Shown one piece after another: positions 50,857 to 58,855 of a stretch of DNA of 64,000 nucleotides. This DNA is from Actinophytocola sp963826035. Its GTDB lineage: Bacteria > Actinomycetota > Actinomycetes > Mycobacteriales > Pseudonocardiaceae. The stretch is taken from the NCBI GenBank assembly GCA_963826035.1, contig CAWGVZ010000018.1, positions 372,001 through 436,000 on the forward strand, given 5' to 3'. A program made the position numbers and the translations under genes. The notes under the pieces are model-generated. The model was not told where the DNA came from and ran no database searches. It saw only the letters and a list, made by a program, of their open reading frames with translations. Each line of letters opens with the position of its first letter. Position 1 is the first letter of the stretch.

Positions 50857-52196
50857 GATCGCAGCTGGGCGCGTTGCAGCTGGCCGCCTCCGCCGCCTGG
50901 ACCCTGGGCGGCAACGACATCGGCACGATGATCACCGCGGCGCCGCGGCTGTACCCGCACATGTGGAGCTGGGACACGGCGTTCATCTCGATCGGCCTGG
51001 CGCACCTCAACGTCGGCCGGGCGGTGCGTGAGCTGGAGACGTTGCTGGCCGCGCAGTGGCGCACGGGAATGCTGCCGCACATAGTGTTCTCGGAGGGCGG
51101 CGGCTACTTCCCCGGCCCACAACGGTGGGGCGCGGCGGAACTGAACGCGGACGCACCGGATGTCCCCCGGACGTCGGGCATCTGCCAGCCGCCGGCGCAC
51201 GCGATCGCACTACGCCGCATAGTGGACATCGGCCGGACCGGCTCGGCCACCGACGTGGCGACCGTGGAACGGCTGCTGGCCGAGGGCTGGCCGAAACTGT
51301 ACCGCTGGCACGAATGGCTGGTGCGCCACCGGGACCCGCACGCCACCGGTCTGCTGGCGATCGTGCACGGCTGGGAGTCCGGAATGGACAACTCGCCACG
51401 CTGGGATGTCCCGTACGCGGCCGTGACCCCTGGCGCGGATCTGCCGCCGTACGTGCGACTGGACCGCGGCCTGGTGGGCCACGGCGAGGCGGAACGCCCG
51501 AGCGACGCGGAGTACGACCGGTATCTGTGGCTGGTGGAGGAGATGCGCAAGGTCCGCTACGACGCGGATGCCGTGGTGCGGGCGTCGAGCTTCCTGGTGG
51601 GCGACGTGTTCGTGACGGCGCTGTTCGCCCTGGCGAGCGAGGTGCTGGCCACGCTCGGCGAGGAGTGCGACCAGCCGGCGTGGCAGGTCAAGCAGTTGCG
51701 GGGCTGGGCCCGGCGCTCCCGAGCAGCGGTGGCCGCGGCTTACGACCCGACGACCGGCCTGGCCCGGGACCGGGACCTCCGTACGGGCGAGTGGCTGTCC
51801 ACCGCCACGATCGCGGGTTTCGCCCCGCTGCTGTGCGGTGCCCTGGAGGACGACGACGAACGGGCGATGTTGGCGAAGCTCGCTGGCCCGGACTGGGCGG
51901 GCCACTCGTCCCTGTTCGCGGCGGTGCCGCCGTCGGTCTCTCCGAACGATCCGGGCTTCCGGCCGCACGAGTACTGGCGGGGCCCGGTGTGGCCGGTGAT
52001 CGCGTGGCTGTTCGGCTGGGCGTTCGAACACCACGGCTGGACGACGCAGGCGGCCCACCTGCGCACGGAGTGCCTGCGCTTGGTGGCGGACGGCACCTTC
52101 GGCGAGTACTACCACCCGCAGACGGGTGAACCCCTTGGCAGCAAACAACAGTCATGGACGGCGACCGTGGTCCTGGACTGGCTGCACACGGCCTGA
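50853..52196 (+). CDS. GH63-type glycoside hydrolase (glucosylglycerate/mannosylglycerate hydrolase-like)
   Basis: 447 residues, an (alpha/alpha)6-barrel glycosidase. Signatures are YPHMWSWDTAFISIGLAHLN, GWESGMDNSPRWD (likely general-acid Asp), YWRGPVWPVIAWL and GEYYHPQTGEPLGSKQQSW (likely base Glu). These match the GH63 branch that includes actinobacterial glucosylglycerate hydrolase. There is no signal peptide, so it acts on the sugar after uptake. The GTG start overlaps the ATPase stop (GTGA). The operon therefore imports and hydrolyses one glycoside. Confidence 0.78.
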   Translation: MRSQLGALQLAASAAWTLGGNDIGTMITAAPRLYPHMWSWDTAFISIGLAHLNVGRAVRELETLLAAQWRTGMLPHIVFSEGGGYFPGPQRWGAAELNADAPDVPRTSGICQPPAHAIALRRIVDIGRTGSATDVATVERLLAEGWPKLYRWHEWLVRHRDPHATGLLAIVHGWESGMDNSPRWDVPYAAVTPGADLPPYVRLDRGLVGHGEAERPSDAEYDRYLWLVEEMRKVRYDADAVVRASSFLVGDVFVTALFALASEVLATLGEECDQPAWQVKQLRGWARRSRAAVAAAYDPTTGLARDRDLRTGEWLSTATIAGFAPLLCGALEDDDERAMLAKLAGPDWAGHSSLFAAVPPSVSPNDPGFRPHEYWRGPVWPVIAWLFGWAFEHHGWTTQAAHLRTECLRLVADGTFGEYYHPQTGEPLGSKQQSWTATVVLDWLHTA

Positions 52197-52237
52197 GGAC
52201 GCCTCCGGCCCCCGGAATCCAGCCCACAGAACCCCGC

Positions 52238-52550
52238 GAGTCCCACGTTCAGACCCCGCGAGTCCCACGTTGGGCGCCGGCGAGTCCCACGTTGGGACCG
52301 GGCGAGTCCCACGTTGGGACCGGGCGAGTCCCACGTTGGGACCGGGCGAGTCCCACGTTGGGACCGGGCGAGTCCCACGTTGGGACCGGACGAGTCCCAC
52401 GTTGGGACCGGGCGAGTCCCACGTTCGGAACCCGTGAACTCGGGTCGCGAACGTGGGACTCACCGTTCTTGAACGTGGGACTCACCGTTCTTGAACGTGG
52501 GACTCGCTGGTCTTGAACGTGGGACTCGCTGGTCGTGAACGTGGGACTCG
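52238..52550. repeat. 22-bp repeat array in two opposed arms
   Basis: Nine direct units GAGTCCCACGTTGGGACC start at 52238 and recur every 22 bp to 52414. After a short junction, five units in the opposite sense (GAACGTGGGACTC) start at 52449, 52471, 52493, 52515 and 52537. It fills the whole gap between two convergent operons and ends at the TAG stop of the proline-rich gene. The arms can pair into a very long cruciform or RNA stem, probably the shared terminator. Confidence 0.9.
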
Positions 52551-53084
52551 CTAGCGGTGCCTTGCCGATCGGGCTGCCACCGCACCCGCGCCCAGGATCA
52601 GGAGCAGCGCGGTCAGGCCCCAGCGACGTTTCTCCTCCGTGGCGTCGTTGGTCGATCCCGCCCCCGTGACCACCATCGGCTCGCGGTCCCGGCCGCCGGC
52701 GGCGTCCGTCGGCGCGGGGGTTTGCGCCCCCGGCGGAGGAGCCGGTCCCGTGGTGGGCGGGGGCTGTGCGCCGGTGGGGAGCGGCGCCGGAGCCGGCGCC
52801 GCCACGTCGGGTGGCTGGTCGTCGTCGGGCGGCTGGTCACCGTCAGGTGATCCGCCGCCAGGTGGGGGAGCCGGCGGGATCGTGGTCGGTCCGGGAGGGG
52901 ACGTCGGAGGAGGCGCCGGCGGGTTGGAGGTGGTGGGGGGCGGTGGTGGCGGCGTGGTCGACGTGGGTGGGGGAGCCGGTGGCGGGCCGCACTTGCAGTC
53001 GCCGCCGCCACCGAGGATCGGCAGCGATAACGCCACGCACACGCTGATCAGCAGGTTCACGTTGAGCTTAAGTAAGCAGTTCAT
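52551..53084 (-). CDS. proline-rich exported or membrane-anchored protein, last gene of encapsulin operon
   Basis: 177 residues. An N-terminal signal-like helix (LNVNLLISVCVALSLPILGG) is followed by CKCG, a Pro-rich middle (PPP runs, about 35-140) and a C-terminal hydrophobic helix (WGLTALLLILGAGAVAA) with a basic end. That is the layout of a surface protein held at its C-terminus; no LPxTG is seen. The ATG overlaps the DUF4239 stop by 4 bp (ATGA), so it is made together with that membrane protein. Function unknown. Confidence 0.65.
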   Translation of the reverse strand: MNCLLKLNVNLLISVCVALSLPILGGGGDCKCGPPPAPPPTSTTPPPPPPTTSNPPAPPPTSPPGPTTIPPAPPPGGGSPDGDQPPDDDQPPDVAAPAPAPLPTGAQPPPTTGPAPPPGAQTPAPTDAAGGRDREPMVVTGAGSTNDATEEKRRWGLTALLLILGAGAVAARSARHR

Positions 53085-53842
53085 CCCAGTCTGTCCAATG
53101 CGGACTGGAACGCCGTCGGATCCACTTGCGCCCCACCGGAGTACGGGTTCTGCAGCTCCGAAGTCGCGTACAGCAGCAGCGTCATGGTGGCCGTCAGGAT
53201 CGTCACGATGAGGATGTGGGTCGCGCGCCGGGGCCCACCGAACAACACCGGCAGCGCGATCGCCATGACGGCCCCCGCCACCATGGCGAACCACACGACC
53301 GAGCTGACCCCGCCACTGGACGCGGTGTTCAGTCGTTCCTGCCGCTCCTGATACACCTGCCACAGGTGATTGGCCGCCTCGATCTTGCGGTCAGTCGACC
53401 ACGAGTCGGTGGTCACCGACGTCGCCACCAGGCGCCGCAGCTCCTCCAGCTGGTTCCAGCCGTGGCCGTCGGTCGGCGTGCCGTCCTGCATGTGCGGCCA
53501 CTCGTCCGACATCACGATTTGCGCGTACTCCCGCGCCAGCGGCACGATGTCCGACCGGGCCGGCTCCGGCAGCGACTCGGCCGCCCACACAGCCGCCACG
53601 AGATTGTCCGCCTCCGCGTACGAGCCGTCCTCGGCCGCCGCCGCCGCGTCGAACAGGGAAATCAGTACGAACGCCACGAGCACCGCCTGCAGGCCGCCGA
53701 CCAGGGTGAAGACGTTCCCCGCCGCCTCGTTGTTCTCCACCGTGCCTTCGGCCGCGCCGATGCGGCGCACCAGATACGCGAACAGCGCCGCAACGAGCGC
53801 GGCGCCGGCGACCCATAACAGGCCGTTAACATAGATACTCAT
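53081..53842 (-). CDS. DUF4239 membrane protein
   Basis: 253 residues of the bestrophin-like DUF4239 family. Two transmembrane helices at the start (about 5-22 and 45-65) and two near the end (about 185-230) surround a long soluble middle (SDIVPLAREYAQIVMSDEW). The role is unknown; an ion or metabolite channel has been suggested for related folds. It starts 8 bp after the ispG stop and so belongs to the encapsulin/MEP operon. It could help metabolites cross the membrane, but that is speculation. Confidence 0.78.
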   Translation of the reverse strand: MSIYVNGLLWVAGAALVAALFAYLVRRIGAAEGTVENNEAAGNVFTLVGGLQAVLVAFVLISLFDAAAAAEDGSYAEADNLVAAVWAAESLPEPARSDIVPLAREYAQIVMSDEWPHMQDGTPTDGHGWNQLEELRRLVATSVTTDSWSTDRKIEAANHLWQVYQERQERLNTASSGGVSSVVWFAMVAGAVMAIALPVLFGGPRRATHILIVTILTATMTLLLYATSELQNPYSGGAQVDPTAFQSALDRLG

Positions 53843-53850
53843 TCAGTTCT

Positions 53851-54960
53851 CTATTCGGTTGATTCGGTCCAGTCCCTCTTGAGCGCTTCGTCCAGCAGGG
53901 TTTCCACGATCTGGCTCTCCGGCACCGTCCGGATAACCTTGCCTCGCACGAAGATCTGTCCCTTGCCGTTCCCCGACGACACACCCAGATCGGCCTCGCG
54001 CGCCTCGCCGGGCCCGTTCACCACGCATCCCATGACCGCGATTCGCAGCGGCACCTCGAAACCGTCGAACGCGGCGGTGACCTGCTCGGCAAGCTTGTAA
54101 ACGTCGACCTGCGCGCGTCCGCACGACGGGCAGGACACGATCTCGAGTCGTCGAGGTCGCAGGCCGAGTGACTCAAGGATAGCCGCGCCGACCTTCACCT
54201 CCTCGACCGGTGGCGCGGACAGCGAAACCCGGATGGTGTCGCCGATCCCGTCGGCCAGCAGCACCCCGAACGCGACGGCCGACTTGATGGTGCCCTGGAA
54301 CTGGGGTCCGGCCTCCGTGACGCCGAGGTGCAGCGGGTACTCGCACCGCTCGGCCAGCTGCCGGTAGGCGGCGATCATCACCACCGGGTCGTGGTGTTTC
54401 ACCGACAGCTTCAGGTCCTCGAACCCGTGCTCGGCGAACAACGAGCACTCCCACAGCGCCGACTCGACCAGCGCCTCGGGAGTCGCCTTGCCGTACTTGG
54501 CCAGCAGCCGCGCGTCGAGCGACCCCGCGTTCACCCCGATCCGGATGGACACCCCCGCATCGCCTGCCGCTCGGGCGATCTCGGCCACCTTGTCGTCGAA
54601 CTTCTTGATATTTCCAGGATTCACGCGCACGGCCGCGCAGCCGGCGTCGATCGCGGCGAACACGTACCTCGGCTGGAAGTGGATGTCGGCGATCACGGGG
54701 ATGGGTGACTTGGCGGCGATCCGGGGCAACGCCTCGGCGTCGTCCGCCGACGGCACGGCCACCCGCACGATCTGGCAGCCGGCGGCCGTCAGCTCGGCGA
54801 TCTGCTGGAGCGTGGCGTCCACATCGGACGTGAGCGTGGTGGTCATCGACTGCACGGTCACCGGCGCGTCCCCGCCGACGGGCACCGAGCCGACCATGAC
54901 CTGTCGTGAGCGCCGGCGTTTGCGGGTGGGTGTTGGTAGGCCGAGGTTGATGGTGGTCAT
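53851..54960 (-). CDS. ispG: 4-hydroxy-3-methylbut-2-en-1-yl diphosphate synthase
   Basis: 369 residues. A TIM-barrel first half (VQSMTTTLTSDVDATLQQIA, IPVIADIHFQPRYVFAAIDA) and a C-terminal FeS domain with Cys277, Cys280 and Cys312 (SCPSCGR, MGCVVNGPGEA) identify IspG. It converts methylerythritol cyclodiphosphate to HMBPP using a [4Fe-4S] cluster in the MEP isoprenoid pathway. ATG at 54960 overlaps the dxs stop. Most actinobacteria have another ispG in a housekeeping locus, so this may be an operon-specific extra copy (inference). Confidence 0.95.
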   Translation of the reverse strand: MTTINLGLPTPTRKRRRSRQVMVGSVPVGGDAPVTVQSMTTTLTSDVDATLQQIAELTAAGCQIVRVAVPSADDAEALPRIAAKSPIPVIADIHFQPRYVFAAIDAGCAAVRVNPGNIKKFDDKVAEIARAAGDAGVSIRIGVNAGSLDARLLAKYGKATPEALVESALWECSLFAEHGFEDLKLSVKHHDPVVMIAAYRQLAERCEYPLHLGVTEAGPQFQGTIKSAVAFGVLLADGIGDTIRVSLSAPPVEEVKVGAAILESLGLRPRRLEIVSCPSCGRAQVDVYKLAEQVTAAFDGFEVPLRIAVMGCVVNGPGEAREADLGVSSGNGKGQIFVRGKVIRTVPESQIVETLLDEALKRDWTESTE

Positions 54961-56681
54961 CCGGCTACCTCCGCGCTCAGTTTGGTGAGTCGTTTGAGGA
55001 CGGTGGTGGCGATGCCGCTGGGGTCGAGGCCGTGTGCGCGCAGGATCTCGTTTCGTGCGGCGTGTGGCAGGAAGGCGTTGGGCAGCGCGAAGGTGGCCGC
55101 GCAGGTGCGTTCCCCGGTGGCGGCGAGCGCCTGGGCCAACCGGCCGCCGAGCGCGCCCGGCGCGGTGGTGTCCTCCACGGCCAGCACCAGCCGATGCTCG
55201 GCCGCGAGCTTCACCAAGCCGGCGTCCAGCGGCGTGGTCCACTGTGGATCGACCACGGTGACCGGCACGCCGTGGCGGGCCAGCTCGCCGGCCGCCGTCA
55301 GGCACGCGCCGGCCAGCGGGCCGACCCCCACGAGCAGCACGTCGGCCAGCGGGTGTTCGTGCAGCACGTCATACCCGGTGGTCCGGCGCAGCGCGGGCAG
55401 ATCAGGCCCGGCCGTCGCCTTCGGGTAGCGGATCACGGTCGGCCCGTCGTGGGTGTTCACGGCCGTGCGCAGCAGTTCCCGCAGCGTGGCCGGGTCCCGT
55501 GGCGCGGCGATCCGGATGCCCGGCACGGTCGGCAGCACCGAGGCGTCCCACATGCCGTGGTGGCTCGCGCCGTCCGGACCGGTCACCCCGGCGCGATCGA
55601 GCACGAACGTGACGGGCAGCCGGTGCAGCGCCACGTCCATGAGGACCTGGTCGTAGGCACGGGACAGGAACGTCGCGTAGATGGCGACCACCGGGTGCAG
55701 TCCGCCCATGGCCAGGCCGGCGGCCGAGGTCACCGCGTGCTGCTCGGCGATCCCCACGTCGAACATCCGGTCGGGGAACCGGGCGGCGAACCGGCCGAGC
55801 CCGGCGGGCAGCGTCATGGCCGCCGTCAGGCACACCACGTCGGATCGCTCGGCGCCGATCTCCTCGATGGTCCGCTCGAACACCGACGTCCAGCTCGGTG
55901 CGCCGCCGGCGGACACGGGACCGATGGCGTGCATGCGGTCGGCGTCATCCCGCTCGGCCGGCGGGTGTCCCTTGCCCTTGACCGTCCGGCAGTGGATCAC
56001 CACCGGCCGGTTCAACGCGACCGCCGCGCGGAACTGTTCCTCCAGGGCAACGAGATCGTGGCCGTCGATCGGACCGAGGTAGGCGAGCCCGAGCAGCTCG
56101 AACACCGTCGGGCCGCCGTCCTGGCTGGCCAGATGGGTGGCGATGCCGCCGACCGTCGGCGCGTAGGAACGGGTGTTGTCGTTCAGCACAATGATCACCG
56201 GCCGGTCGGGTGCGCCGGCGATGTTGTTGAGCGCCTCCCAGCTCATCCCGCCGGTGAGCGCGCCGTCCCCGACCACCGCGACCACCCGCCGGTCCTCGCC
56301 GCGCAGCTGGAACGCCTTGGCCAGACCGTCGGCATAGGACAGTGCGGTGGACGCGTGCGAGTTCTCCACCAGGTCGTGCGGGGACTCCGTGCGCGACGGG
56401 TACCCGGACACGCCGCCCGACTGGCGCAGGCCGTCGAATCCCGGCCCCCGCCCGGTGAGCACCTTGTGTACGTAGGTCTGGTGCCCGGTGTCGAACAGCA
56501 GCACATCGCGCGGCGAGTCGAAGACCCGGTGCAGCGCGATGGTCAGCTCCACCACCCCCAGGTTCGGTCCGAGATGGCCACCCGTGCGGGAGACCTTCTC
56601 GATGAGGAACGCCCGGATCTCGGCGGCGAGCTCCTCGAGCTCTACTGTGGACAGTTCAGTGAGAACAGCGGGTGGGATCAT
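54957..56681 (-). CDS. dxs: 1-deoxy-D-xylulose-5-phosphate synthase, compact form
   Basis: 574 residues, against about 620-640 in typical DXS. Thiamine-diphosphate and catalytic features are present: SRTGGHLGPNLGVVEL, VGDGALTGGMSWEALNNIA, VLNDN, GPIDGHD and DVGIAEQHAVTSAAGLAMGG. The loop between LNDNTRSYAPTVGG and FELLGLAYLGPIDGHD is only about a dozen residues, roughly 40 fewer than in E. coli, and the N-terminus is about 20 shorter. It makes DXP from pyruvate and glyceraldehyde-3-phosphate, the first MEP step. ATG overlaps the ispH stop (ATGA). Confidence 0.93.
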   Translation of the reverse strand: MIPPAVLTELSTVELEELAAEIRAFLIEKVSRTGGHLGPNLGVVELTIALHRVFDSPRDVLLFDTGHQTYVHKVLTGRGPGFDGLRQSGGVSGYPSRTESPHDLVENSHASTALSYADGLAKAFQLRGEDRRVVAVVGDGALTGGMSWEALNNIAGAPDRPVIIVLNDNTRSYAPTVGGIATHLASQDGGPTVFELLGLAYLGPIDGHDLVALEEQFRAAVALNRPVVIHCRTVKGKGHPPAERDDADRMHAIGPVSAGGAPSWTSVFERTIEEIGAERSDVVCLTAAMTLPAGLGRFAARFPDRMFDVGIAEQHAVTSAAGLAMGGLHPVVAIYATFLSRAYDQVLMDVALHRLPVTFVLDRAGVTGPDGASHHGMWDASVLPTVPGIRIAAPRDPATLRELLRTAVNTHDGPTVIRYPKATAGPDLPALRRTTGYDVLHEHPLADVLLVGVGPLAGACLTAAGELARHGVPVTVVDPQWTTPLDAGLVKLAAEHRLVLAVEDTTAPGALGGRLAQALAATGERTCAATFALPNAFLPHAARNEILRAHGLDPSGIATTVLKRLTKLSAEVAG

Positions 56682-57613
56682 GACGGCCGCACGGCGAGTG
56701 GGAGCGTGAAGTGGATCAACTCGGTGGCCGTTCGCCGCTCCACCACGGTGTCCGGGGCGAGCGCGGCGAGCACGTCGTCCACCAGCCGGGGTGGGGCCGA
56801 CGCTCCGGCTGTCAGCCCCACCACCCGTGCCCCGGCCAGCCATTCCGGTCTGATGTCACCGGCATCGTCGATCAGGTACGCCGGCGTGCCGCCACGTCTG
56901 GCCAGCTCCACCAGCCGGACCGAGTTCGAGGAGTTGGTCGAGCCGACCACCAGCACCACATCCGCCTCGGCGGCAATGGCGGTCAGCGCGTCCTGCCGAT
57001 TGGTGGTGGCGTAACAGATGTCGTCGGACGCCGGCCCGCGCAGCGCGGGGAACCGGCGCCGCAGCACGTCGAGGATCTCTCGAGTCTCGTCCACGGCGAG
57101 CGTCGTCTGGGTCAGGTAGGACACCCGCGTCGGGTCGGGCACCTCGACCACCCGCGCGAACTTGGCGTCCGGCACGAGGATCGTGCGCGAGGGCGCCTCG
57201 CCCATGGTGCCCTCCACCTCCTCGTGCCCCGCGTGGCCGACGAGCAGCACCGTGTCGCCGCGGCCGGCGAACCGGCGCGCCTCGGCGTGCACCTTGGTGA
57301 CCAGCGGGCAGGTCGCGTCGATCACCCGCAGCTCCCGGCGCCGCGCCTGCGCCCGCACGGCCGGTGAGACACCGTGCGCGGAGAACACCACGGTGGCGCC
57401 GGGCGGCACCTCGGTCAGCTCGTCGACGAACACGGCGCCGCGCTCCTCCAGGTCCGCCACCACGTGCGCGTTGTGCACGATCTGCTTGCGCACGTACACC
57501 GGCCGGCCGCGCTGGACCAGCGCGTGCTCGACGATCTCGATGGCCCGCTCGACGCCCGCGCAGAACGAACGCGGCGCGGCCAGCACGACGGTGCGGGGAT
57601 CTGGGGAGGGCAT
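56678..57613 (-). CDS. ispH: 4-hydroxy-3-methylbut-2-enyl diphosphate reductase
   Basis: 311 residues. The three FeS-ligand cysteines are Cys18 (RSFCAGVERAI), Cys102 (DATCPLVTKVH) and Cys200 (DDICYATTNRQ). The HGVSP, GHAGHEEVEG and STNSSNS substrate-binding motifs are present, along with the proton-donor Glu in the HEEVEGT region. It reduces HMBPP to IPP and DMAPP, the direct substrates of the prenyl synthase encoded next door. The ATG has AGGAG seven bases upstream, so translation starts afresh after the fold-back element. It begins the coupled ispH-dxs-ispG block. Confidence 0.95.
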   Translation of the reverse strand: MPSPDPRTVVLAAPRSFCAGVERAIEIVEHALVQRGRPVYVRKQIVHNAHVVADLEERGAVFVDELTEVPPGATVVFSAHGVSPAVRAQARRRELRVIDATCPLVTKVHAEARRFAGRGDTVLLVGHAGHEEVEGTMGEAPSRTILVPDAKFARVVEVPDPTRVSYLTQTTLAVDETREILDVLRRRFPALRGPASDDICYATTNRQDALTAIAAEADVVLVVGSTNSSNSVRLVELARRGGTPAYLIDDAGDIRPEWLAGARVVGLTAGASAPPRLVDDVLAALAPDTVVERRTATELIHFTLPLAVRPS

Positions 57614-57654
57614 GCGGGTACTCCTGTGCTCGTCCGGTCGGGGGGATCGGGCGG

Positions 57655-57823
57655 TTAGGGCGTGTCTCGTGGATCTTCGATCGCGGTATTCGCGCCCAGA
57701 TGGCGCCTGGCAGCGTTGTCCGGAAGGCCCGAATACAACCCGGTATGAGGGCCTCCCTCCGCCTTGCCAGGAACCATCTGGATCACGAATCCCATCGACC
57801 AAGATCCACGAGACACGCCCTAA
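57655..57823. mobile_element. 169-bp fold-back (MITE-like) element with 23-bp inverted ends
   Basis: TTAGGGCGTGTCTCG... (57655-57677) is repeated perfectly inverted at 57801-57823. Further inside, CCAGATGG..CCTGGCA pairs with TGCCAGG..CCATCTGG and, in the centre, AGGCCC with GGGCCT, so almost the whole element is one imperfect palindrome. It encodes nothing. The right end supplies the TAG stop of the prenyl-synthase gene. It separates the shell/cargo genes from ispH and could act as a terminator or RNA-processing hairpin. Confidence 0.8.
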
Positions 57824-58854
57824 TGATCGCGACGGGTGACCAGCCGGGCCAGGCCGACCAGCTCGGCGGCGGCCGGGGTGCTGCCGACGGAATCCAGCAG
57901 CCGCACGGCGTCTGTGTACAACCCGTCGACCTGCGCCTGGCTGCGGGCCCGCCCGCCGGACTGCTCGACCAGGTCGGCCGCGCGGACCAGCTCGTACTCG
58001 GGCAGCGGACCTTCTCTGTCGAACAGCTCGGCCAGCTCCGCGCCGGCCGTGGTGCCCGACGTCAGCGCGGCCACCACGGGCAGGGACTTCTTGCGGTTGC
58101 GCAGATCCGAGTACACGGGCTTGCCGGTGGTGCCCGGGTCGCCCCAGATGCCGAGCAGGTCGTCCACGTGCTGGTAGGCGAGTCCGAGGTGCTCGCCGAA
58201 TGCCCGCAGCCGGGCCACCCGATCCTGGTCGGCACCGCCGAAGAACGCACCGAGCGCGCATGCGCAACCCATGAGCGCCGCCGTCTTCGCCGCGGCCATG
58301 CCTTCGCACTCTGGAAGCTCCACTGTGGACCGCTGCTCGAACGCCATATCCGCGCACTGCCCGTCGACCAGTTCCTGCACGGCCGCGCTGAGCATCCGCA
58401 TGCCCGGCCCGGCGCCCGGGTGCCCGCTGGAGGCGAGCACGTCGAGCGCTAGCGTCAGCAGCGAGTCGCCCGCCAGGATGGCCGCGCCGACCCCGAACAG
58501 GCTCCACGCGGTCGGCCGGTGCCGCCTGGTGACGTCACCGTCCATCACGTCGTCGTGCAGCAGCGAGAAGTTGTGCACCAGCTCCACGGCGACGGCCGCC
58601 GGGATCGCCTCGCGCGGGGAGCCCCCCGCGGCTCCCGCGCTCAGCAGTGTCAGCGCCGGCCGCACGGCCTTGCCCGCCGGGGCCGAGTTACGGCCGCCGT
58701 GCTGGTCCCACCATCCGAGGTGGTATCCGGCGATGCGGCGCATGGACCCGGGCAGCGTGTCGACCGCCGCGCGCAGCGCCGGGTCCACCAGGTCCCTGCT
58801 CCACGCCAGGCTTTCGCCGGCTGTTCGGTGGTCGGTCATGTCGGGGGCGGCCAT
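57820..58854 (-). CDS. polyprenyl diphosphate synthase, Family 2B encapsulin cargo type
   Basis: 344 residues, an all-helical isoprenyl diphosphate synthase. The first Asp-rich motif is DDVMD (101-105). The second is DDLLGIWGD (231-239), with Gly in place of the last Asp of the usual DDxxD. Substrate-binding KAVRP and LRNRKKSLPV are seen. The whole sequence, including the ARLVTRRDH end, matches the group named family 2 encapsulin cargo polyprenyl transferase. A short N-terminal arm (about 20 residues) may be the shell-targeting part. It starts 1 bp after the second shell gene. Product chain length unknown. Confidence 0.9.
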   Translation of the reverse strand: MAAPDMTDHRTAGESLAWSRDLVDPALRAAVDTLPGSMRRIAGYHLGWWDQHGGRNSAPAGKAVRPALTLLSAGAAGGSPREAIPAAVAVELVHNFSLLHDDVMDGDVTRRHRPTAWSLFGVGAAILAGDSLLTLALDVLASSGHPGAGPGMRMLSAAVQELVDGQCADMAFEQRSTVELPECEGMAAAKTAALMGCACALGAFFGGADQDRVARLRAFGEHLGLAYQHVDDLLGIWGDPGTTGKPVYSDLRNRKKSLPVVAALTSGTTAGAELAELFDREGPLPEYELVRAADLVEQSGGRARSQAQVDGLYTDAVRLLDSVGSTPAAAELVGLARLVTRRDH

Positions 58855-58855
58855 G

